Positions 10,244 through 21,410 are shown, numbered from the stretch's first letter. The stretch: DNA of 64,000 bases from Nematopogon swammerdamellus (GCA_946902875.1 OX336338.1:11337971-11401970), one strand, 5' to 3'. Translations and numbers: made by a program. Notes: generated by a model from the sequence alone, not told the origin.

Positions 10244-10908
10244 TATATATACAGGATGTCCCAGAAACCGACGATAATCCTTTGACAGGAGATAGGGCTG
10301 CTAATTACCTCTCAGAATATCTAATTTTAGGTTTAGTAAAAATGGCTTAGTTTTTGAGATATTGTCATTTTTGTAAAAATCAAAAATATTCTCCCTCAGC
10401 TAATTTTTTTAAATGTCACAAGTACAAATGTAACATTTTCTTAAATCTAGTTTTTGTCAAATATTTCTGAAAAGGAAGGCTTTCACACGGTATAATTTAT
10501 TTTTTCATGTTTAATCTTGCTTAGCTGAAAAATGACTTAAGAGCCACATGTTAAATTTTTTCAGTTTCGTCCCTTGAATTTGGCCCTTCGCGGTGAAAAA
10601 AAAAATTACTACGCTAAAGTGGCATTATGCAACAAAAATAGGCCCATCTAATGTAGTTTTTAAAATGGTAGATCACTTACCGATTTGCCCAATAATTTAT
10701 GAGATATTGTTATTTAACTGCAAAAGGACCTCGGAAGAGGGAAGGTGTGGATCTAAGCTTGCGATGGCTTCACCGAACATATCCGGGCCCATCGGCAGTA
10801 GAGGAGGGTATTAATCGAGGCCGGGACTAGCGAGTGGCCACTCTAAATTTCCCGCGCATGCTTCACGTTTCGGCTCGCTTCAAGCCCTCGTCAGCCAGTC
10901 TGCGTTGA

Positions 10909-11670
10909 CTAGGACGCGGGGAAACCACCAGTCCCGCTCTCGACCTCCCTCTCTCTACCTATCCATATTCTGTAGGATGCTTCCAGTGACGTTTTCGAAG
11001 CTCTCTCCATATATGAGCTTAGCGTCGATCTTGGGAGCCCTAGATTCTTGAAGAGACTGTAGAGCGACTTCGCTGGTAGTCCTCTTGCTCCGACTTCCAC
11101 AGCGAAGAGATCAGTCTTGAATCCGTTTCTCACAATCCGGTCTACTAAGTTGCAGTACTTGTTAAGTTTGATATTGTGGTCCTTCGGTATGTTACTTTCC
11201 CATGGAACTGTAAGTTCAACAAGTACTACATGCTTTATCGCTTTTGAGAATATGAGTATATCCGGTCTTAATGCTGTGGTACAGATTTCCGAAGGCATTT
11301 GGTAATGCTTCTCATGTGTGTCCATCAACAATTCCCAATCCTTTGCTGCTCCCAAAATTGAAGAAGGTTTTGTCCTATCTTTGGGCAGCTTATTGGCTCC
11401 AGGTTTCACAAAGTTGACCTTCTGGAAGCCGCTACTGGTTTGCCCTTTCCTGGTCCGTGCAATTGACAGGTTGATGGCCTCTCTGATGATTTGGAGGACT
11501 TTATCATGACGGTAGGAATACTGGCCTCGCTCAAGTAGTATTTTGCATCCGCATAACAAATGTTTAGCCGTGCCTACGAACTCCTTACATGACGGGCATA
11601 GTCTATTTGTAGATTTCCCCCATCTAACTAGGTTACTCGGGTCGGGGAGAGTAAGCTGGAAGTAAATTGC
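10909..11670 (-). pseudogene. Retroelement C-terminal fragment with zinc finger and nuclease-like core
   Basis: The reverse strand is open for 254 codons from 11670 to a stop at 10909. It starts inside a protein (no ATG at its beginning) with CPSCKEFVGTAKHLLCGC, a C-x2-C...H...C zinc-binding pattern, followed by LLERGQYSYRHDKVLQII. Further on, RPDILIFSK-x5-VVLVELTVPWE resembles a PD-(D/E)XK nuclease core with the last Lys replaced. I associate this arrangement with C-terminal parts of reverse-transcriptase proteins in invertebrate transposable elements, but I cannot name the clade. No frame disruption is seen. It is probably a 5'-truncated insertion nested in the mariner-type element. Confidence 0.65.
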
Positions 11671-11681
11671 CTAAAAGGTTT

Positions 11682-12006
11682 TTTTAGACGAAGCATATCC
11701 TTACAGATGAATCGGACGCCTAGATAACTGTTCTACCAACTACGAATTAGAATAAAATAAACACTTGAAGTAAATTGGCCTTTATTAAGATGTTCAAATT
11801 CTTTACCACCTGCACGAATGCTAGCTCGACATCTTCTTACAAATACCTACCCGGTTGATGCGTCGAGCAACTACTCGATGCAAGTGCAGATACGTCCACC
11901 TGAGCTACTGCCGTAATTATTTCTTTGAGTTCTATCAAGTTTTTCACCGGGACCCGCAAACTTTTTCTTTTAAATAGCCCAAATGATAAAAATCTAACGG
12001 ATTCGG
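11682..12006 (-). pseudogene. Inverted duplicate of mariner-type transposase C-terminus
   Basis: The reverse strand from 12006 reads NPLDFYHLGYLKEKVCGS and continues as the inverted copy of 12300-12580 with several differences and an internal stop. A short segment (GACGAAGCATATCCTTACAG) precedes both copies in the same orientation, which suggests the duplication arose by rearrangement and not by simple insertion. Confidence 0.7.
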
Positions 12007-12254
12007 ATCCGTCCGTCTGTCTGTCCGTCTGTCTGTCTGTCTAAGGGCTGGATCTCTTGAACCGTAATAGGTAGCCCGTTGAAATTTTCACAGAATATGT
12101 GTTATTATGGCGGATATAACAACAAATAATAAAAAAATAGAAAAAGTAAAAAATTAAGGGGGCTTCCCATACAAGAAACGAGTTTTTTTTCAATGTTTTT
12201 TTTTGTGGTGCGGAAACCTCGGTGCGCGAGTCCGACTCGCACTTGGCAGGTTTT
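12007..12254 (-). repeat. Fragment of GGGTTCCGTA/GACA-tail repeat family
   Basis: It includes a (GTCT)n run at 12010-12042, the reverse complement of the GACA tail of this family, then AACGGGCTACC, AACACATATTC and CTCGGTGCGCGAG related to copies at 19073, 25376, 27969 and 39247. Confidence 0.65.
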
Positions 12255-12580
12255 TTTAGACGAAGCATATCCTTACAGATGAATCGGACGCCTAAAACAC
12301 CGGATTTAAATCCGTTAGATTTTTATCATTGGGGCTATTTAAAAGAAAAAGTTTACGCGTCCCGGTGGAAAACTTGATAGAACTCAAAGAAAGAATTACG
12401 GCAGCAGCTCAGGTGGACGTATCTGCACTTGCATCGAGTAGTTGCTCGACGCATCAACCGGGCATTTGTGAAGATGTCGAGCTAGCATTCGTGCAGGTGG
12501 TAAACAATTTGAACATCTACTTTAACAGGTTAATAAAGGCCAATTTACTTCAAGTGTTTATTTTATTCTAATTCCTAGTT
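12255..12580 (+). pseudogene. Mariner-type transposase C-terminal fragment
   Basis: It encodes AYPYR(stop)IGR, then after a frameshift TPDLNPLDFYHWGYLKEKVY and PVENLIELKERITAAAQVDV, the tail of an insect Tc1/mariner-superfamily transposase. A premature stop replaces the Trp expected in the WIGR block. Confidence 0.75.
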
Positions 12581-13639
12581 GGTAGAACAGTTATCAAATT
12601 CCGAGGTCGTTTTGCAGTTAAATAACAATATCTCATAAATTATTGGGCAAATCGGTAAGTGATCTACCATTTTAAAAACACATTAGATGGGCCTATTTTT
12701 GTTGCATAATGCCACTTTAGTGTAGTAATTTTTTTTTTCACCGCGAAGGGCCAAATTCAAGGGAAGAAGCTGAAAAAAAATTAACATGTGGCTCTTAAGT
12801 CGTTTTTCAGCTAAGCAGGATTAAACATGAAAAAATAAATTATACCATGTGAAAGCCTTACTTTCAGGAATATTTGACTAAAACTAGATTTAAGAAAATG
12901 TTACATTTGTACTTGTGACATTTGAAAAAAGGAGCTGAGGGAGAAAATTTTAGATTTTTACAAAAATGTCAATATCTCAAAAACTAAGCCATTTTTACTA
13001 AACCTAAAATTAGATATTCTGAGAGGTAATTAGCAGCCCTATCTCCTGTCAAAGGATTATCGTCGGTTTCTGGGACAGCCTGTATATATTCTCTTGTCAA
13101 GTCAAAAATGTTCAGGTTAGTTATTGACTCTAAGCATATTCTATTTACACTTACTACACTCGCACAGGTGACGAGATCGCTGAGATTCCGGATAGGCATC
13201 AAGTTGATTGTCGGTCGCCCGCACTGTACTGAGCCCACATTGGACAAATACGAGTACCGCTTCCGTGAAGTCTTCCTCCACAAAATGTCCCTGTCTGCTG
13301 CAGCCGGACTCCGTGCACGCACGTACCAACAACGACGGGCTGCTATTGTATGGTATTTGATACACGTATAGTCATATTTTTTTTAGCAGAGCAGACAGTA
13401 CAAGATTCAAAGGGAAAACCACGTACGTAAAGTCACAGATTACCAATATATATCGTAAAGTAAAACGCTAATATGAGATTTTATCCTGCCTGCTAAACCA
13501 AACCAAAGATTACTAATGAAAATATCTAAGGTAGACGTCAGACCGTGGTCAGTCAGACGCGTACGACACCTGAAAGACATTTCGGCTCCTTTTAGGCTCC
13601 TTTCGTGAACACTCGACTCGAAACGAAACGCAACAAAAA

Positions 13640-14570
13640 CGACATGCACCGCCTACCGCCTCAACATTAGGTTAGGGTTAATGTACATAGAGAAGATGCG
13701 TCGCGTAGCGACGCATCTTCTTTATATTAACCCTGGTTATTTTTTTTAAACTACCAAAACATCACTCATAATCATAACATACCACACTTTCCTTCGAGCC
13801 GAAGTCTGCCGAAGTGTGCACGAAAGGAGCCAAAAGTGCCAGGAAAGTCTTTCAGGAGGCGCACCGGTGGTCAGGCAGGCAGAACTCAGAAAGGAGGTCT
13901 TGCTTGAGACGTTGAATGATGGCCGCCAGTAGGTAAACGCTCAATATTACTGGCAGAAATTCATAGTATATATTACTGTCAGTACTACTGACAATAATAT
14001 AAATTAGGAATATCCAGAATAAGCAACAATCTAAGGAATGACTGACAAAACTGTCTGTATCCAAAAATGATGTGCAGCCACTAGTCTATAGTCGGGCTCC
14101 GAGCTTTTAAAATTATCAAAGAAAACGCAGTGTTGGTCTTGTCTTTATATCAGTCCATTGTGTCCGTAGATGAGCGGTGTCACTGGTGTCGCACGCAACT
14201 CGCATGGATTAATTAATCCAATGGAGTCCTGGATGAGTTCTGCTAAATACACTCAACGGAATAATATACCTTATTCCATGGCATTAAAGATCATTTCCGT
14301 CTCCTGTGAAACATTTCATTCGCTGCCCTGCCTGGTAGTGGTAGCACAGCTGGTTACCCTATTAGAAAGGGACACAGGTACTCAGTCAGCGGTCCGCCAC
14401 CTGAAAGCCCTTCGGTGCCTTCGAACCTGCGCATCCTACTCTTTTCGTGCATACTTATCTTCGATATCGATATCTTATACTTATCGGCAAATGGTATGAG
14501 ATGAGTGATGTTTTGGTGGTATAAAAAAAATTATCCAGGGTTAATGTTGAGGCCGTGCGTGTCGTATTTG
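13640..14570. repeat. Inverted-repeat element containing a perfect short hairpin
   Basis: About 13640-13775 (CGCCTCAACATTAGG ... CAAAACATCACTC) is an imperfect reverse complement of about 14495-14570. Within the left arm sits a perfect 14-bp-arm hairpin with a 3-nt loop (13691-13704 AGAAGATGCGTCGC and 13708-13721). No credible gene lies between the arms. Confidence 0.55.
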
Positions 14571-14671
14571 TTACGTTTGTGTTTCCGAAAATAAAGCTTT
14601 CTTAGGTGGTTATAACATTATAACATATATATAACATTGCTTAAAAAAAAAACAAAACAAAAAAATTTTTG

Positions 14672-14745
14672 AGGGACACGAACCCATGGTCGAAATAAAC
14701 CAACCCTACACTCTTACCACTGAGCTACCAAATCACATAAACGAC
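14672..14745 (-). repeat. tRNA-like sequence (decayed tRNA or SINE head)
   Basis: The reverse strand shows TGGTAGCTCAGTGGTAAGAG (tRNA D-arm/A box) and, at near-tRNA spacing, GGGTTCGTGTCCC (T-arm/B box). The T stem and anticodon stem pair poorly, so it is not a convincing functional tRNA. Confidence 0.45.
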
Positions 14746-15046
14746 CAAACGAATATCGGCTTCAATCGAGATCGCTTTCGAGCCGAGTCAACCCGAGTGT
14801 TTCCGAAAGGAGTAGGTTCGCAGGTTCGAAGGCACCGCAGGCACTAAAAAGGCTTTCAGGTGCCGTACCGACTCAGTCAGTTCACGCTCTCTTTCGGTTT
14901 TTTTTCTGCGCATGTTTTTTTCGAAACAATACACAAAAAACATGAAATAAAAACATTATAGTGTAATGTTTGGAAAAAAAACATTCGCAGGAGATCTGGC
15001 TTTAGGCACACATACAGTGTGTCTAGGAGGGTTTAATGTCTTTGGC

Positions 15047-15082
15047 CTAGGAGTAGTCCGCAAATCTGCGGACTACTCCTAG
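15047..15082. repeat. Perfect 16-bp-arm hairpin
   Basis: CTAGGAGTAGTCCGCA (15047-15062) and its exact reverse complement (15067-15082) surround AATC. The sequence just downstream (15083-15150, GATTCGCGAGGAGAGG) recurs at about 36630-36690, so it belongs to a dispersed repeat. Confidence 0.75.
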
Positions 15083-15249
15083 CGTGGATTCGCGAGGAGA
15101 GGTAATTTTGGCTCTTTCGACTGCATCATTGGTCCAGCAGCACAGCCGGTTTTTTTATGTAAACCATGTTTGAGTACATTTAAAAAAACCGGACAAGTGT
15201 ACTCAACTCACGCACCGAGGATTCCCTACCACTACGTAAATATCTTTGT

Positions 15250-15607
15250 CCCGCGCCATTCCGCACCGCCCCGCGCCGTCTCGCGCCGTCCCGCGCCGCC
15301 TCGCGCCGCCCCGCGCCGCCCCGCGCCGCCCCGCGCCGCCCCGCGCCGCTCCACGCCGTCCCGCGCTGCTCCGCGCCGCACCGCACCGGGCCGTCCCGCG
15401 CCGCACCGCACCGGGCCGTCCCGCGCCGCCCCACGCTGCTACGCGCCGTCGCGCACCGCCCCGCGCCGCTCGCTCCACGCCGCCCCACGACTTTCCGCAC
15501 CGCCCCGCGGTACCCAGCGCCGCTCCGCGCCGTCCCGCGGTACCCCGCGCCGCTCCGCGCCGCCCCGCGGTGCCCCGCGCCGCTCTGCCCCGCCCCGCGC
15601 CTTTCCG
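15250..15607. repeat. GC-rich minisatellite, about 10-bp units
   Basis: A block built from CCGCGCCGYC-like units, drifting at the right into longer units containing CCCCGCGGTACC. It is open in several frames on both strands only because it lacks A/T-rich stops; it encodes Arg/Pro/Ala low complexity and is not a gene. Confidence 0.9.
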
Positions 15608-15826
15608 TAGGTAGGTACTGACCATATTTGTTTTCTGCAAATTTAAAAAAGAGGACAGAATTCGAAATTGAAGTTTTTATGTGACGTTAATAGGCTTTTG
15701 TTTTTCTTGGGAGAAGAGATGATGGCGAGATTTTTCCGACTTACTTGACATTTATCGTTATATTTTGGCAAATTTACACAATATCTTTATAAATTATAGC
15801 CTATGTGCTATTCTGATGTATAAGCT

Positions 15827-16022
15827 ATAGTTTTTTTTTTTTTTTTTTTATGGAAACTGACACGGTTGGCTTACATCACCTACAACATCCGTGATGTCAG
15901 CCCATAACACCGGGTGAACTTGGTGCCACGTCAGTGCTTCCCTTCGGTCGTGCCGGCTACACTGAACTGGACGGAAAACACAAACTATTTACATAGCCGT
16001 TTCGACCGACCTTTCATTCAGT
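15827..16022 (-). mobile_element. SINE, 5'-truncated
   Basis: A T run followed by TATGGAAACTGACACGGTTG (the reverse of the SINE tail) and the body up to CCGACCTTTCATTCAG, where it gives way to another repeat. Confidence 0.75.
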
Positions 16023-16410
16023 ATATTATTGTAAAGTCTCATCAAAATCCGTTCAGTAGTTTTTGCGTGAAAGAGGAACAAAGATCCATCCATACATCCT
16101 CACAAACTTTCCCGTTTAAATTATTAGTAATACATGCAGGACATGGCGGGATTTTTTCCGACTTACTTGACTTACTTGACGACTTACAAAGACATTAAAT
16201 CTCTTTGACGACTTAAGACATATTTTGGCCAATTTACACAATATCTTTATAAATTATAGCCTAAGTGTTATTCTGATGTATATATAAGCTATATTACTGT
16301 AAAGTCTCATCAAAATCCGTTCAGTAGTTTTTGCTTGAAAGAGGAACAAAGATCCATACATCCATCCATCCATCCTCACAAACTTTCGCGTTTGTATTAG
16401 TAGGATTACA
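16023..16410. repeat. Lepidopteran-type repeat 3' tails, partly duplicated
   Basis: Two copies of TCATCAAAATCCGTTCAGTA ... GAAAGAGGAACAAAGATCC ... CATCCTCACAAACTTT at about 16040-16110 and 16310-16390, preceded by shared ATTTACACAATATCTTTATA (also at about 15772). They look like 3' ends of one non-autonomous family. Confidence 0.65.
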
Positions 16411-16766
16411 AAATAAACAAACCCTCAATATATTTCGACTTTTGTCGTCATCTGTTATGTTTTACTTTAGAGTTAGCACTATAATCACACCAAGTTTGTA
16501 TGTAACAACGTTTTTACGACCGAGGAACAACAAAAAAAAACACGATTTTTGTATCAAATTGAGGGGGCACGGCTTAACTTTTTATTTGTAGTTTTGTGTT
16601 AAGTACCTACTTCATATTTTTATTAGAGTATGTACTTATTATTAGAGTTAGGACTATAATCACACTAAGTTCGTATGTACCATAGACGTCCGTATATTAT
16701 TTCTCTATGGCATAATCCGTTTTTGTGAAAGAAAAAAACAAACAAGTGGAACTTAAAAGGCCCCTG

Positions 16767-17012
16767 CCTGCCTTTTTTTTTATGGAAACTGACACGGTTG
16801 GCTACATCAGCTACAACATCCGTGATGTCAGCCCATAACACCGGGTGAACTTAGTGCCACGTCAGTGCTTCCCTTCGGTCGTGTCGGTTACACTGAACTG
16901 GACGGAAAACACATACTATTTACATAGGTAGCCGTTTCGACCGACCTTTCATACAGTGCGGTGCGGTGGTATCATCCCGGGGGCGGGTTAAACCCTACCA
17001 ACTAGTAATAAA
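16767..17012 (-). mobile_element. SINE, 5'-truncated
   Basis: It begins at the T run with TATGGAAACTGACACGG and extends to the TTTAACCCGC box (reverse strand). It is truncated before the composite head. Confidence 0.75.
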
Positions 17013-17344
17013 AGAGCCTCCCTATTGGGAAACAGCCGTGACGTTAAATATGGCGTTATGTATGACGTACCTACGTAACATAAACTTACTACCTATAATA
17101 TTGCGATCTATATGGGATAATATCGTGTTTCGAACACGCGCCGAGTTTCATTCATAAATTTAGTTATTTCCATTCATTGAGCGGATAAGCGACCGACTGA
17201 ACGCATTCATTCAGGTGCCAAAAACTCAAGTACCTACCAGCCAAGTAACCGGTATCTATAATATATCGTATCGTCACCCAACTGTCTTTCTAAACAGCAA
17301 CGTGTGCTTGATACCTACTTACTTACTCACATGTAGAGGTAAGC

Positions 17345-17510
17345 CTTGTACGGCTATGAAAATGGTTCGTGTTTTCCGTTCACTCCGTGCAGCCGGCACG
17401 ATCAAATGGGAAGCACTGACATGCTAGTTCGCCAAGATGTGAGGGTCGACGACATCGCGGGTGTAGTTCGTCATGTAGGCAACTGTGTCCGGTTCCATAA
17501 AACATTGTTT
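17345..17510 (+). mobile_element. Divergent SINE fragment
   Basis: CGGCTATGAAAATGGTTCGTGTTTTCCGTTC through GAAGCACTGACATG to GTGTCCGGTTCCATAAAACA is a degraded copy of the SINE body and tail. Confidence 0.55.
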
Positions 17511-17908
17511 CTTGACGGGAGCGTCATCATCATTCACCGGCTCCCGAACTCCCGACGAATCCAATAGCACCTACTCGGATTAACCTACATACATGATTTC
17601 TTTGAAATGTTCAAAATCACAAGTGCACACGTGGGGTACGGTACGAGCCGCAGAAACTTCGCATGAGAGGCTCCTCAGCATTTGGCCCTCTCTGATCAAG
17701 ACATCATGTACCAGACCAGCCTCTGAAAGTACTTGGCCTGTTGAGGAGCCTAGCGCTCCTTTGCTGTAGGTCTTATGACGTTGGTCGATTCGTGGTCCAC
17801 GTTCAGCTAATTGAGACTCGATCTGATTCAGGCACTACACTACATCCGGTGAACTTTGGTAGTTTTTTGAAAAAGAACTCGTTTCGGGGCATCGCCATTC
17901 GCCAGTGA

Positions 17909-18023
17909 TGTTTTTTTTTTATGGAAACTGACACGGTTGGTTACATCACCTACATACAAGATACGTGATGTCAGCCCATAACACCGGGTGAACTAGGTGC
18001 CATGTCAGTGCCTCCCTTCATTT
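17909..18023 (-). mobile_element. SINE 3' fragment
   Basis: T run, then TATGGAAACTGACACGGTTG and the last part of the SINE body, ending at CCCTTCATTTC where LINE ORF1-like sequence begins. Confidence 0.7.
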
Positions 18024-18216
18024 CATGGTGTCAAGAGGGTTGGGCGCAGCAAAGTGGATGTAACTTTCACAACATTTGCTTACGCAAATGGTTTTATTCA
18101 AAATGATCGCATTGTGTCGGCCAATTCATTTAATACCTTCCTTCAATATCACCCGTATGGCCCATACCCCATACGTCTTACCAAGATCCCATCCCATACA
18201 TTTATATTTACACAAG

Positions 18217-18428
18217 CTGTGCCCGCGGCTCCGCCCGCTCTCTTAATTCACTTCACTGCTAACCTCATAAGCCATTTAGCGTGATAGTAAGTAGCCTATA
18301 GTTGATGGGAAGAATCAAGCTATCTGTAGATTTTTTTTTATTAAAATCGGTTCAGTGGTTCTCGAGTTATAAGCGGACAGACAGACACTCAGACAGACAG
18401 AAAGCAGACGTTGGATTTTATTATAGGT
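18217..18428 (+). mobile_element. Short GCCCGCGG-headed non-autonomous element
   Basis: It starts AAGCTGTGCCCGCGGCTCCG and ends in a GACAGACAGACA tract and GGATTTTATTATAGG. Head and tail match the ends of the larger family members (for example 18593-19984), so this is a short internal-deletion member inserted into LINE ORF1. Confidence 0.65.
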
Positions 18429-18692
18429 AAGGATTACCCCATACATCTTAACAAGACCCATACGGTATGGGTCTTGTTAAGGGAGTACCGACGGAATTAA
18501 CAACTGAGGAGATCATTCAAGAGGTTGTTGTCCCTGTTGGATACGGCAAGGTCATCAAAGCCCGTCGCCTCAATTTCAAACATATTGTTAACTAGCTGTG
18601 CCCGCGCCGCGACTACGTCCGCGTGGACTTGATCTTTCTCAGCCTGTTATAACGCAACGTGACTCTGTCTTTAAGCCGCTAAGATAAAAAAA

Positions 18693-19072
18693 ACATTTTT
18701 TTCATGGAAAGTGATAAGGTTGGCTACATCACCTACAACATCCGTGATGTCAGTCCATAACACCGGGTGAGCTAGGTGCCATGTCAGTGCTTCCCTTCAT
18801 TTCATGTCAGCTACACTGAACTGGACAGAAAACACGAACTATTTACATAGCGGTTTCGACCGACGTTTCATTCAGTGCGGTGGTATCAACCCGGGCGGGA
18901 TAAACCCTTCCACCTAGTAAGGTAAGAAGGGAAGGGACCTACAGTTTAACGTGGAATCCGAACCACGGTCAGCCTGCAACGGTGGAGCGGTCATCCATCC
19001 AAGTATACTGACCGCGCTTAGGGTTGCTTATCAACAGTCGACCGACCGCACCACTGAGCTACCGAGGGTTCC
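18693..19072 (-). mobile_element. Composite-head SINE, near full length
   Basis: The reverse copy runs from the T run at 18693 to the A-box region (ACCACTGAGCTACCGAG) at 19055-19072, including the 5S-like segment around 18990-19040. Confidence 0.8.
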
Positions 19073-19425
19073 GTATCGCCATGTCATGGCTAGCGCCACT
19101 CACGCCATCTATGGCTTGTTATGAAATGCTTCATATTAGTTAAATGTTATGATTAGTTAAAATGCTTCATAATCTATTCGGTAGATGGCGCGCGCGCATA
19201 CACTTTTTGGTTTCTTCTATGGAAACCCCCGTGATTTTTTAACTTTTGGTTATTTTTATTATTTGCTGTTATATCGGTTATTTCAACGGGCTACCTCTTA
19301 CGGATTATTCAAGGGATACAGCCCTCGGACAGACAGACGAACGGACAGACAGACAGTCAGACAGACAGACAGACGGCTGACAGGCTTAGTAATAGGGTCC
19401 CGTACCGGATACGAAACCCTAAAAA
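19073..19425 (+). repeat. GGGTTCCGTA/GACA-tail repeat
   Basis: It runs GGTTCCGTATCGCCATGTC ... GGTAGATGGCGCGCGCGCAT ... (GACA)n ... GTCCCGTACCGGATACGAAACCC. A close relative is at 39247-39678. The SINE before it ends exactly at its start. Confidence 0.75.
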
Positions 19426-20939
19426 TTAAATGAAAGGATAAAACAACTCATCTAATTACCAGATAACAGCGCCATCTATAATTCATTAGTTCAGATAAAA
19501 ACTGCAAACATGAAATCTTTCCGACTGATTGTAGATGAAAACTGAAAAAAAAACCAGTCTACAGCCGTGGCCGTGATTCTTTTCCATGACACTAAACAAA
19601 AGATCCGCGCGACGCCGCGACACGGCGCTGCGGGGCGCTGCGCGCGGTGGCGCGGTGGCGTGTTGCTATAGGTTATTTTCTAACTAAACTTAAAAAATTA
19701 ATATCTTTTGATTCTGTGGGTTGATTTTGATGAAATAAACACTAAATGTTACTCGGAATAAAGCTTCATATTTTATAGTAATTAGATTTTTAATCCAATT
19801 AGTGGTTTTTGCGTGATGCGCGCACAAACGAACAAACAAACCACCAAACCGACAAACAGACAAAAAATTCTAAAACTATATTTTTACGTTCTATTACTTA
19901 TTCCTTCCGTCCCCCAGTTATTGTTTTGCAAAAATATTTAATGTACAGACACGGTAAGTCTACAATTTTATTATATGTATAGATAGATAGATAGATATAG
20001 AAGATAATTCTCCTGTGTGGAAGCCTTCCCAAACAGTGGTGCTTACATTCGAAGGTCAGAAACTCCCTGACCGAGTCATCCTGTTGTATAATTCTTTGCC
20101 TGTGGAGCTGTCTAGATAGCCCACAATTTAGTGTTTCTGTTGCTGTCTTTTTGGTCATATGAAGCTTGCATGTAGTGTAGGTCAGAGATCAGGTGCTTCA
20201 AGTGTGGTAACTTTCATGATGCTGAGTAGTGCTTGGTGAAGGAGGCTGATGCTGTATGTTTTTATTGTAAGGGCCAACATATTGCTATTAAAAAAAATTG
20301 TGCCGAGCAATTAAGACAAAAAGAAATCAAATCCATTATGACTGAGGAATCTATCTCACATGTGGAAGCCGCCAGGCGTTTTCCGTCTGCGAGAAGTCCT
20401 TTTGCCGAAGTGGTGTCTGCCTCTCCTCCAGCTGGTTCCAACAGACCAACATTGAATACATCAAGGAAAGCCCATGCTTCTCAATGTCCCGGAACTACGG
20501 GCGACAGGACTATATCAGCTGTCGCCGCAAGAACTTGGTCCGCCATTGCTGCGAGTTGGAACTTTGGAACGGAAGTGAACATTAAGGCTGAGTGTGAACA
20601 CTCGCTCGCGTCGATGCTGCCGCAGAAGTATTTTGGGCAATAATCGCAGCAGCGGCAGGAGCAGTGGCATGTGCTGGCTGAGTGTAAACCTCGCATTAGA
20701 GTTTTTGGGCCTGGGAACATCTTTCTTTCTCATTATTTTAGGCAAGTATGTAATCAACTGTCCTCCGTCCACAATGAATGTTCGTTTGGAACAGAACACA
20801 GCGAGAAAAATCTTGTAGGTACCTACCTGCCACATAAAATATCCACTGAATTAGGTACAACAATTTTATGAGGATACCATACCATCACATACTATATGTA
20901 TGCTGTGAGTGATGTGAGTGAGTGGTGTATTTGTGCAGA

Positions 20940-21170
20940 TCAACAACACGAAGACGACGACGCACGCCGCCCCGCCGCGCCTGTTTACGGAGAAGATGGG
21001 CGTCGCGGGGCACGGACCACGGTGCCGGGTGCAGGCGGCGGGTGGCGCGCGCGGAGTGCGCGGGCTAGAGGCTAATTGAACGTATCGCCTGCTGGATACG
21101 AACCTTCCACGCCACACGCGCCTCCTCCGCCCGCACGCACCGTTGCATCTAAATAAAGCCATCTCATTTA
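20940..21170 (+). other. Possible orphan 3'-terminal exon
   Basis: After an acceptor-like TTTGTGCAG ending at 20939, the frame ATC AAC AAC ACG AAG ... is open with GC-biased third positions for 46 codons (INNTKTTTHAAPPRLFTEKM...) to TGA at about 21077, followed by AATAAA at about 21152. This differs sharply from the repeats around it. I recognise no protein and see no upstream exon, so it may equally be a regulatory GC island or an untranslated exon of the LRR gene. Confidence 0.25.
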
Positions 21171-21410
21171 TTCAGATGGAATGCATGAATGAAATTGAAC
21201 CGAGAGGGCCGCCACGCCGCCGCCGCGGCCGACTAAAATTACGCCTCTTGGACTTGGCAATAAGTGCTCGAGATCGCACAAACGAATGCGCGTATGATAA
21301 ATCACTGATAGTGGCGGTATGCGGATGGCGCAGCGGAACGCTCGGGATAGCTAGATTGATGGCCGAAATGCTCTGGTTTAACTCTACTCGAGATTAATTT
21401 CTAGTGAGGA
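21171..21410. other. Apparently single-copy, GC-balanced sequence
   Basis: This stretch, including CCGCCGCGGCCGACTAAAATT and GATAAATCACTGATAG, matches no repeat elsewhere in the window and is not convincingly coding. It could be regulatory. Confidence 0.3.

Larger units (their letters stand above)
10252..13082 (+). mobile_element. Tc1/mariner-superfamily element with about 490-bp inverted arms, rearranged inside
   Basis: The ends are CAGGATGTCCCAGAAACCG at the left and its near reverse complement at the right, each flanked by TA. The inverted arms run 10252-10735 and about 12598-13082 with few differences. The interior keeps a transposase C-terminal region (DLNPLDFYHWGYLKEKVY, 12300-12360), the conserved block after the second catalytic Asp of IS630/Tc1/mariner transposases, but it has a stop and a frameshift. 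A second, inverted copy of that region lies at 11755-12006, and an unrelated retroelement fragment at about 10736-11670. Confidence 0.8.
18593..19984 (+). mobile_element. GCCCGCG-headed element with nested SINE and repeat
   Basis: It starts CTAGCTGTGCCCGCG, ends ATTTTATTATATGTATAGAT, and interrupts LINE ORF1. Inside lie an inverted SINE (18693-19072) and a GGGTTCCGTA repeat (19073-19425). A GC-rich stretch at 19600-19670 is not explained. The 3' part has the family phrase GTGGTTTTTGCGTGATGCGC and ACAAAC repeats. Confidence 0.65.
18024..20480 (+). pseudogene. Jockey-type LINE ORF1 (Gag-like), split by two insertions
   Basis: Three fragments read in order as one ORF1 protein. At 18026-18190: GVKRVGRSKVDVTFTTFAYANGF. 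At 18460-18590: GVPTELTTEEIIQE and GYGKVIKARRLNFKH. At about 20010-20430: TVVLTFEGQKLPDRVILYNS, then decayed CCHC zinc knuckles (CFCCCLFGHMKLAC and a second set), then KEIKSIMTEESISHVEAARRF. The gaps are filled by a repeat at 18217-18428 and a larger element at 18593-19984. Stops and frameshifts make it non-functional. The knuckles and the RQKEIK...ISxxEA block are typical of ORF1 in the jockey/R1 superfamily. Confidence 0.75.

Noticed and set aside
14672..14745. Functional tRNA gene
   Set aside because: A and B boxes are visible but anticodon and T stems do not pair well, so I keep it only as tRNA-like.
15170..15640. Arg/Pro/Ala-rich frames of 106-146 codons on both strands
   Set aside because: They lie in a GC-rich minisatellite; absence of stops is compositional.
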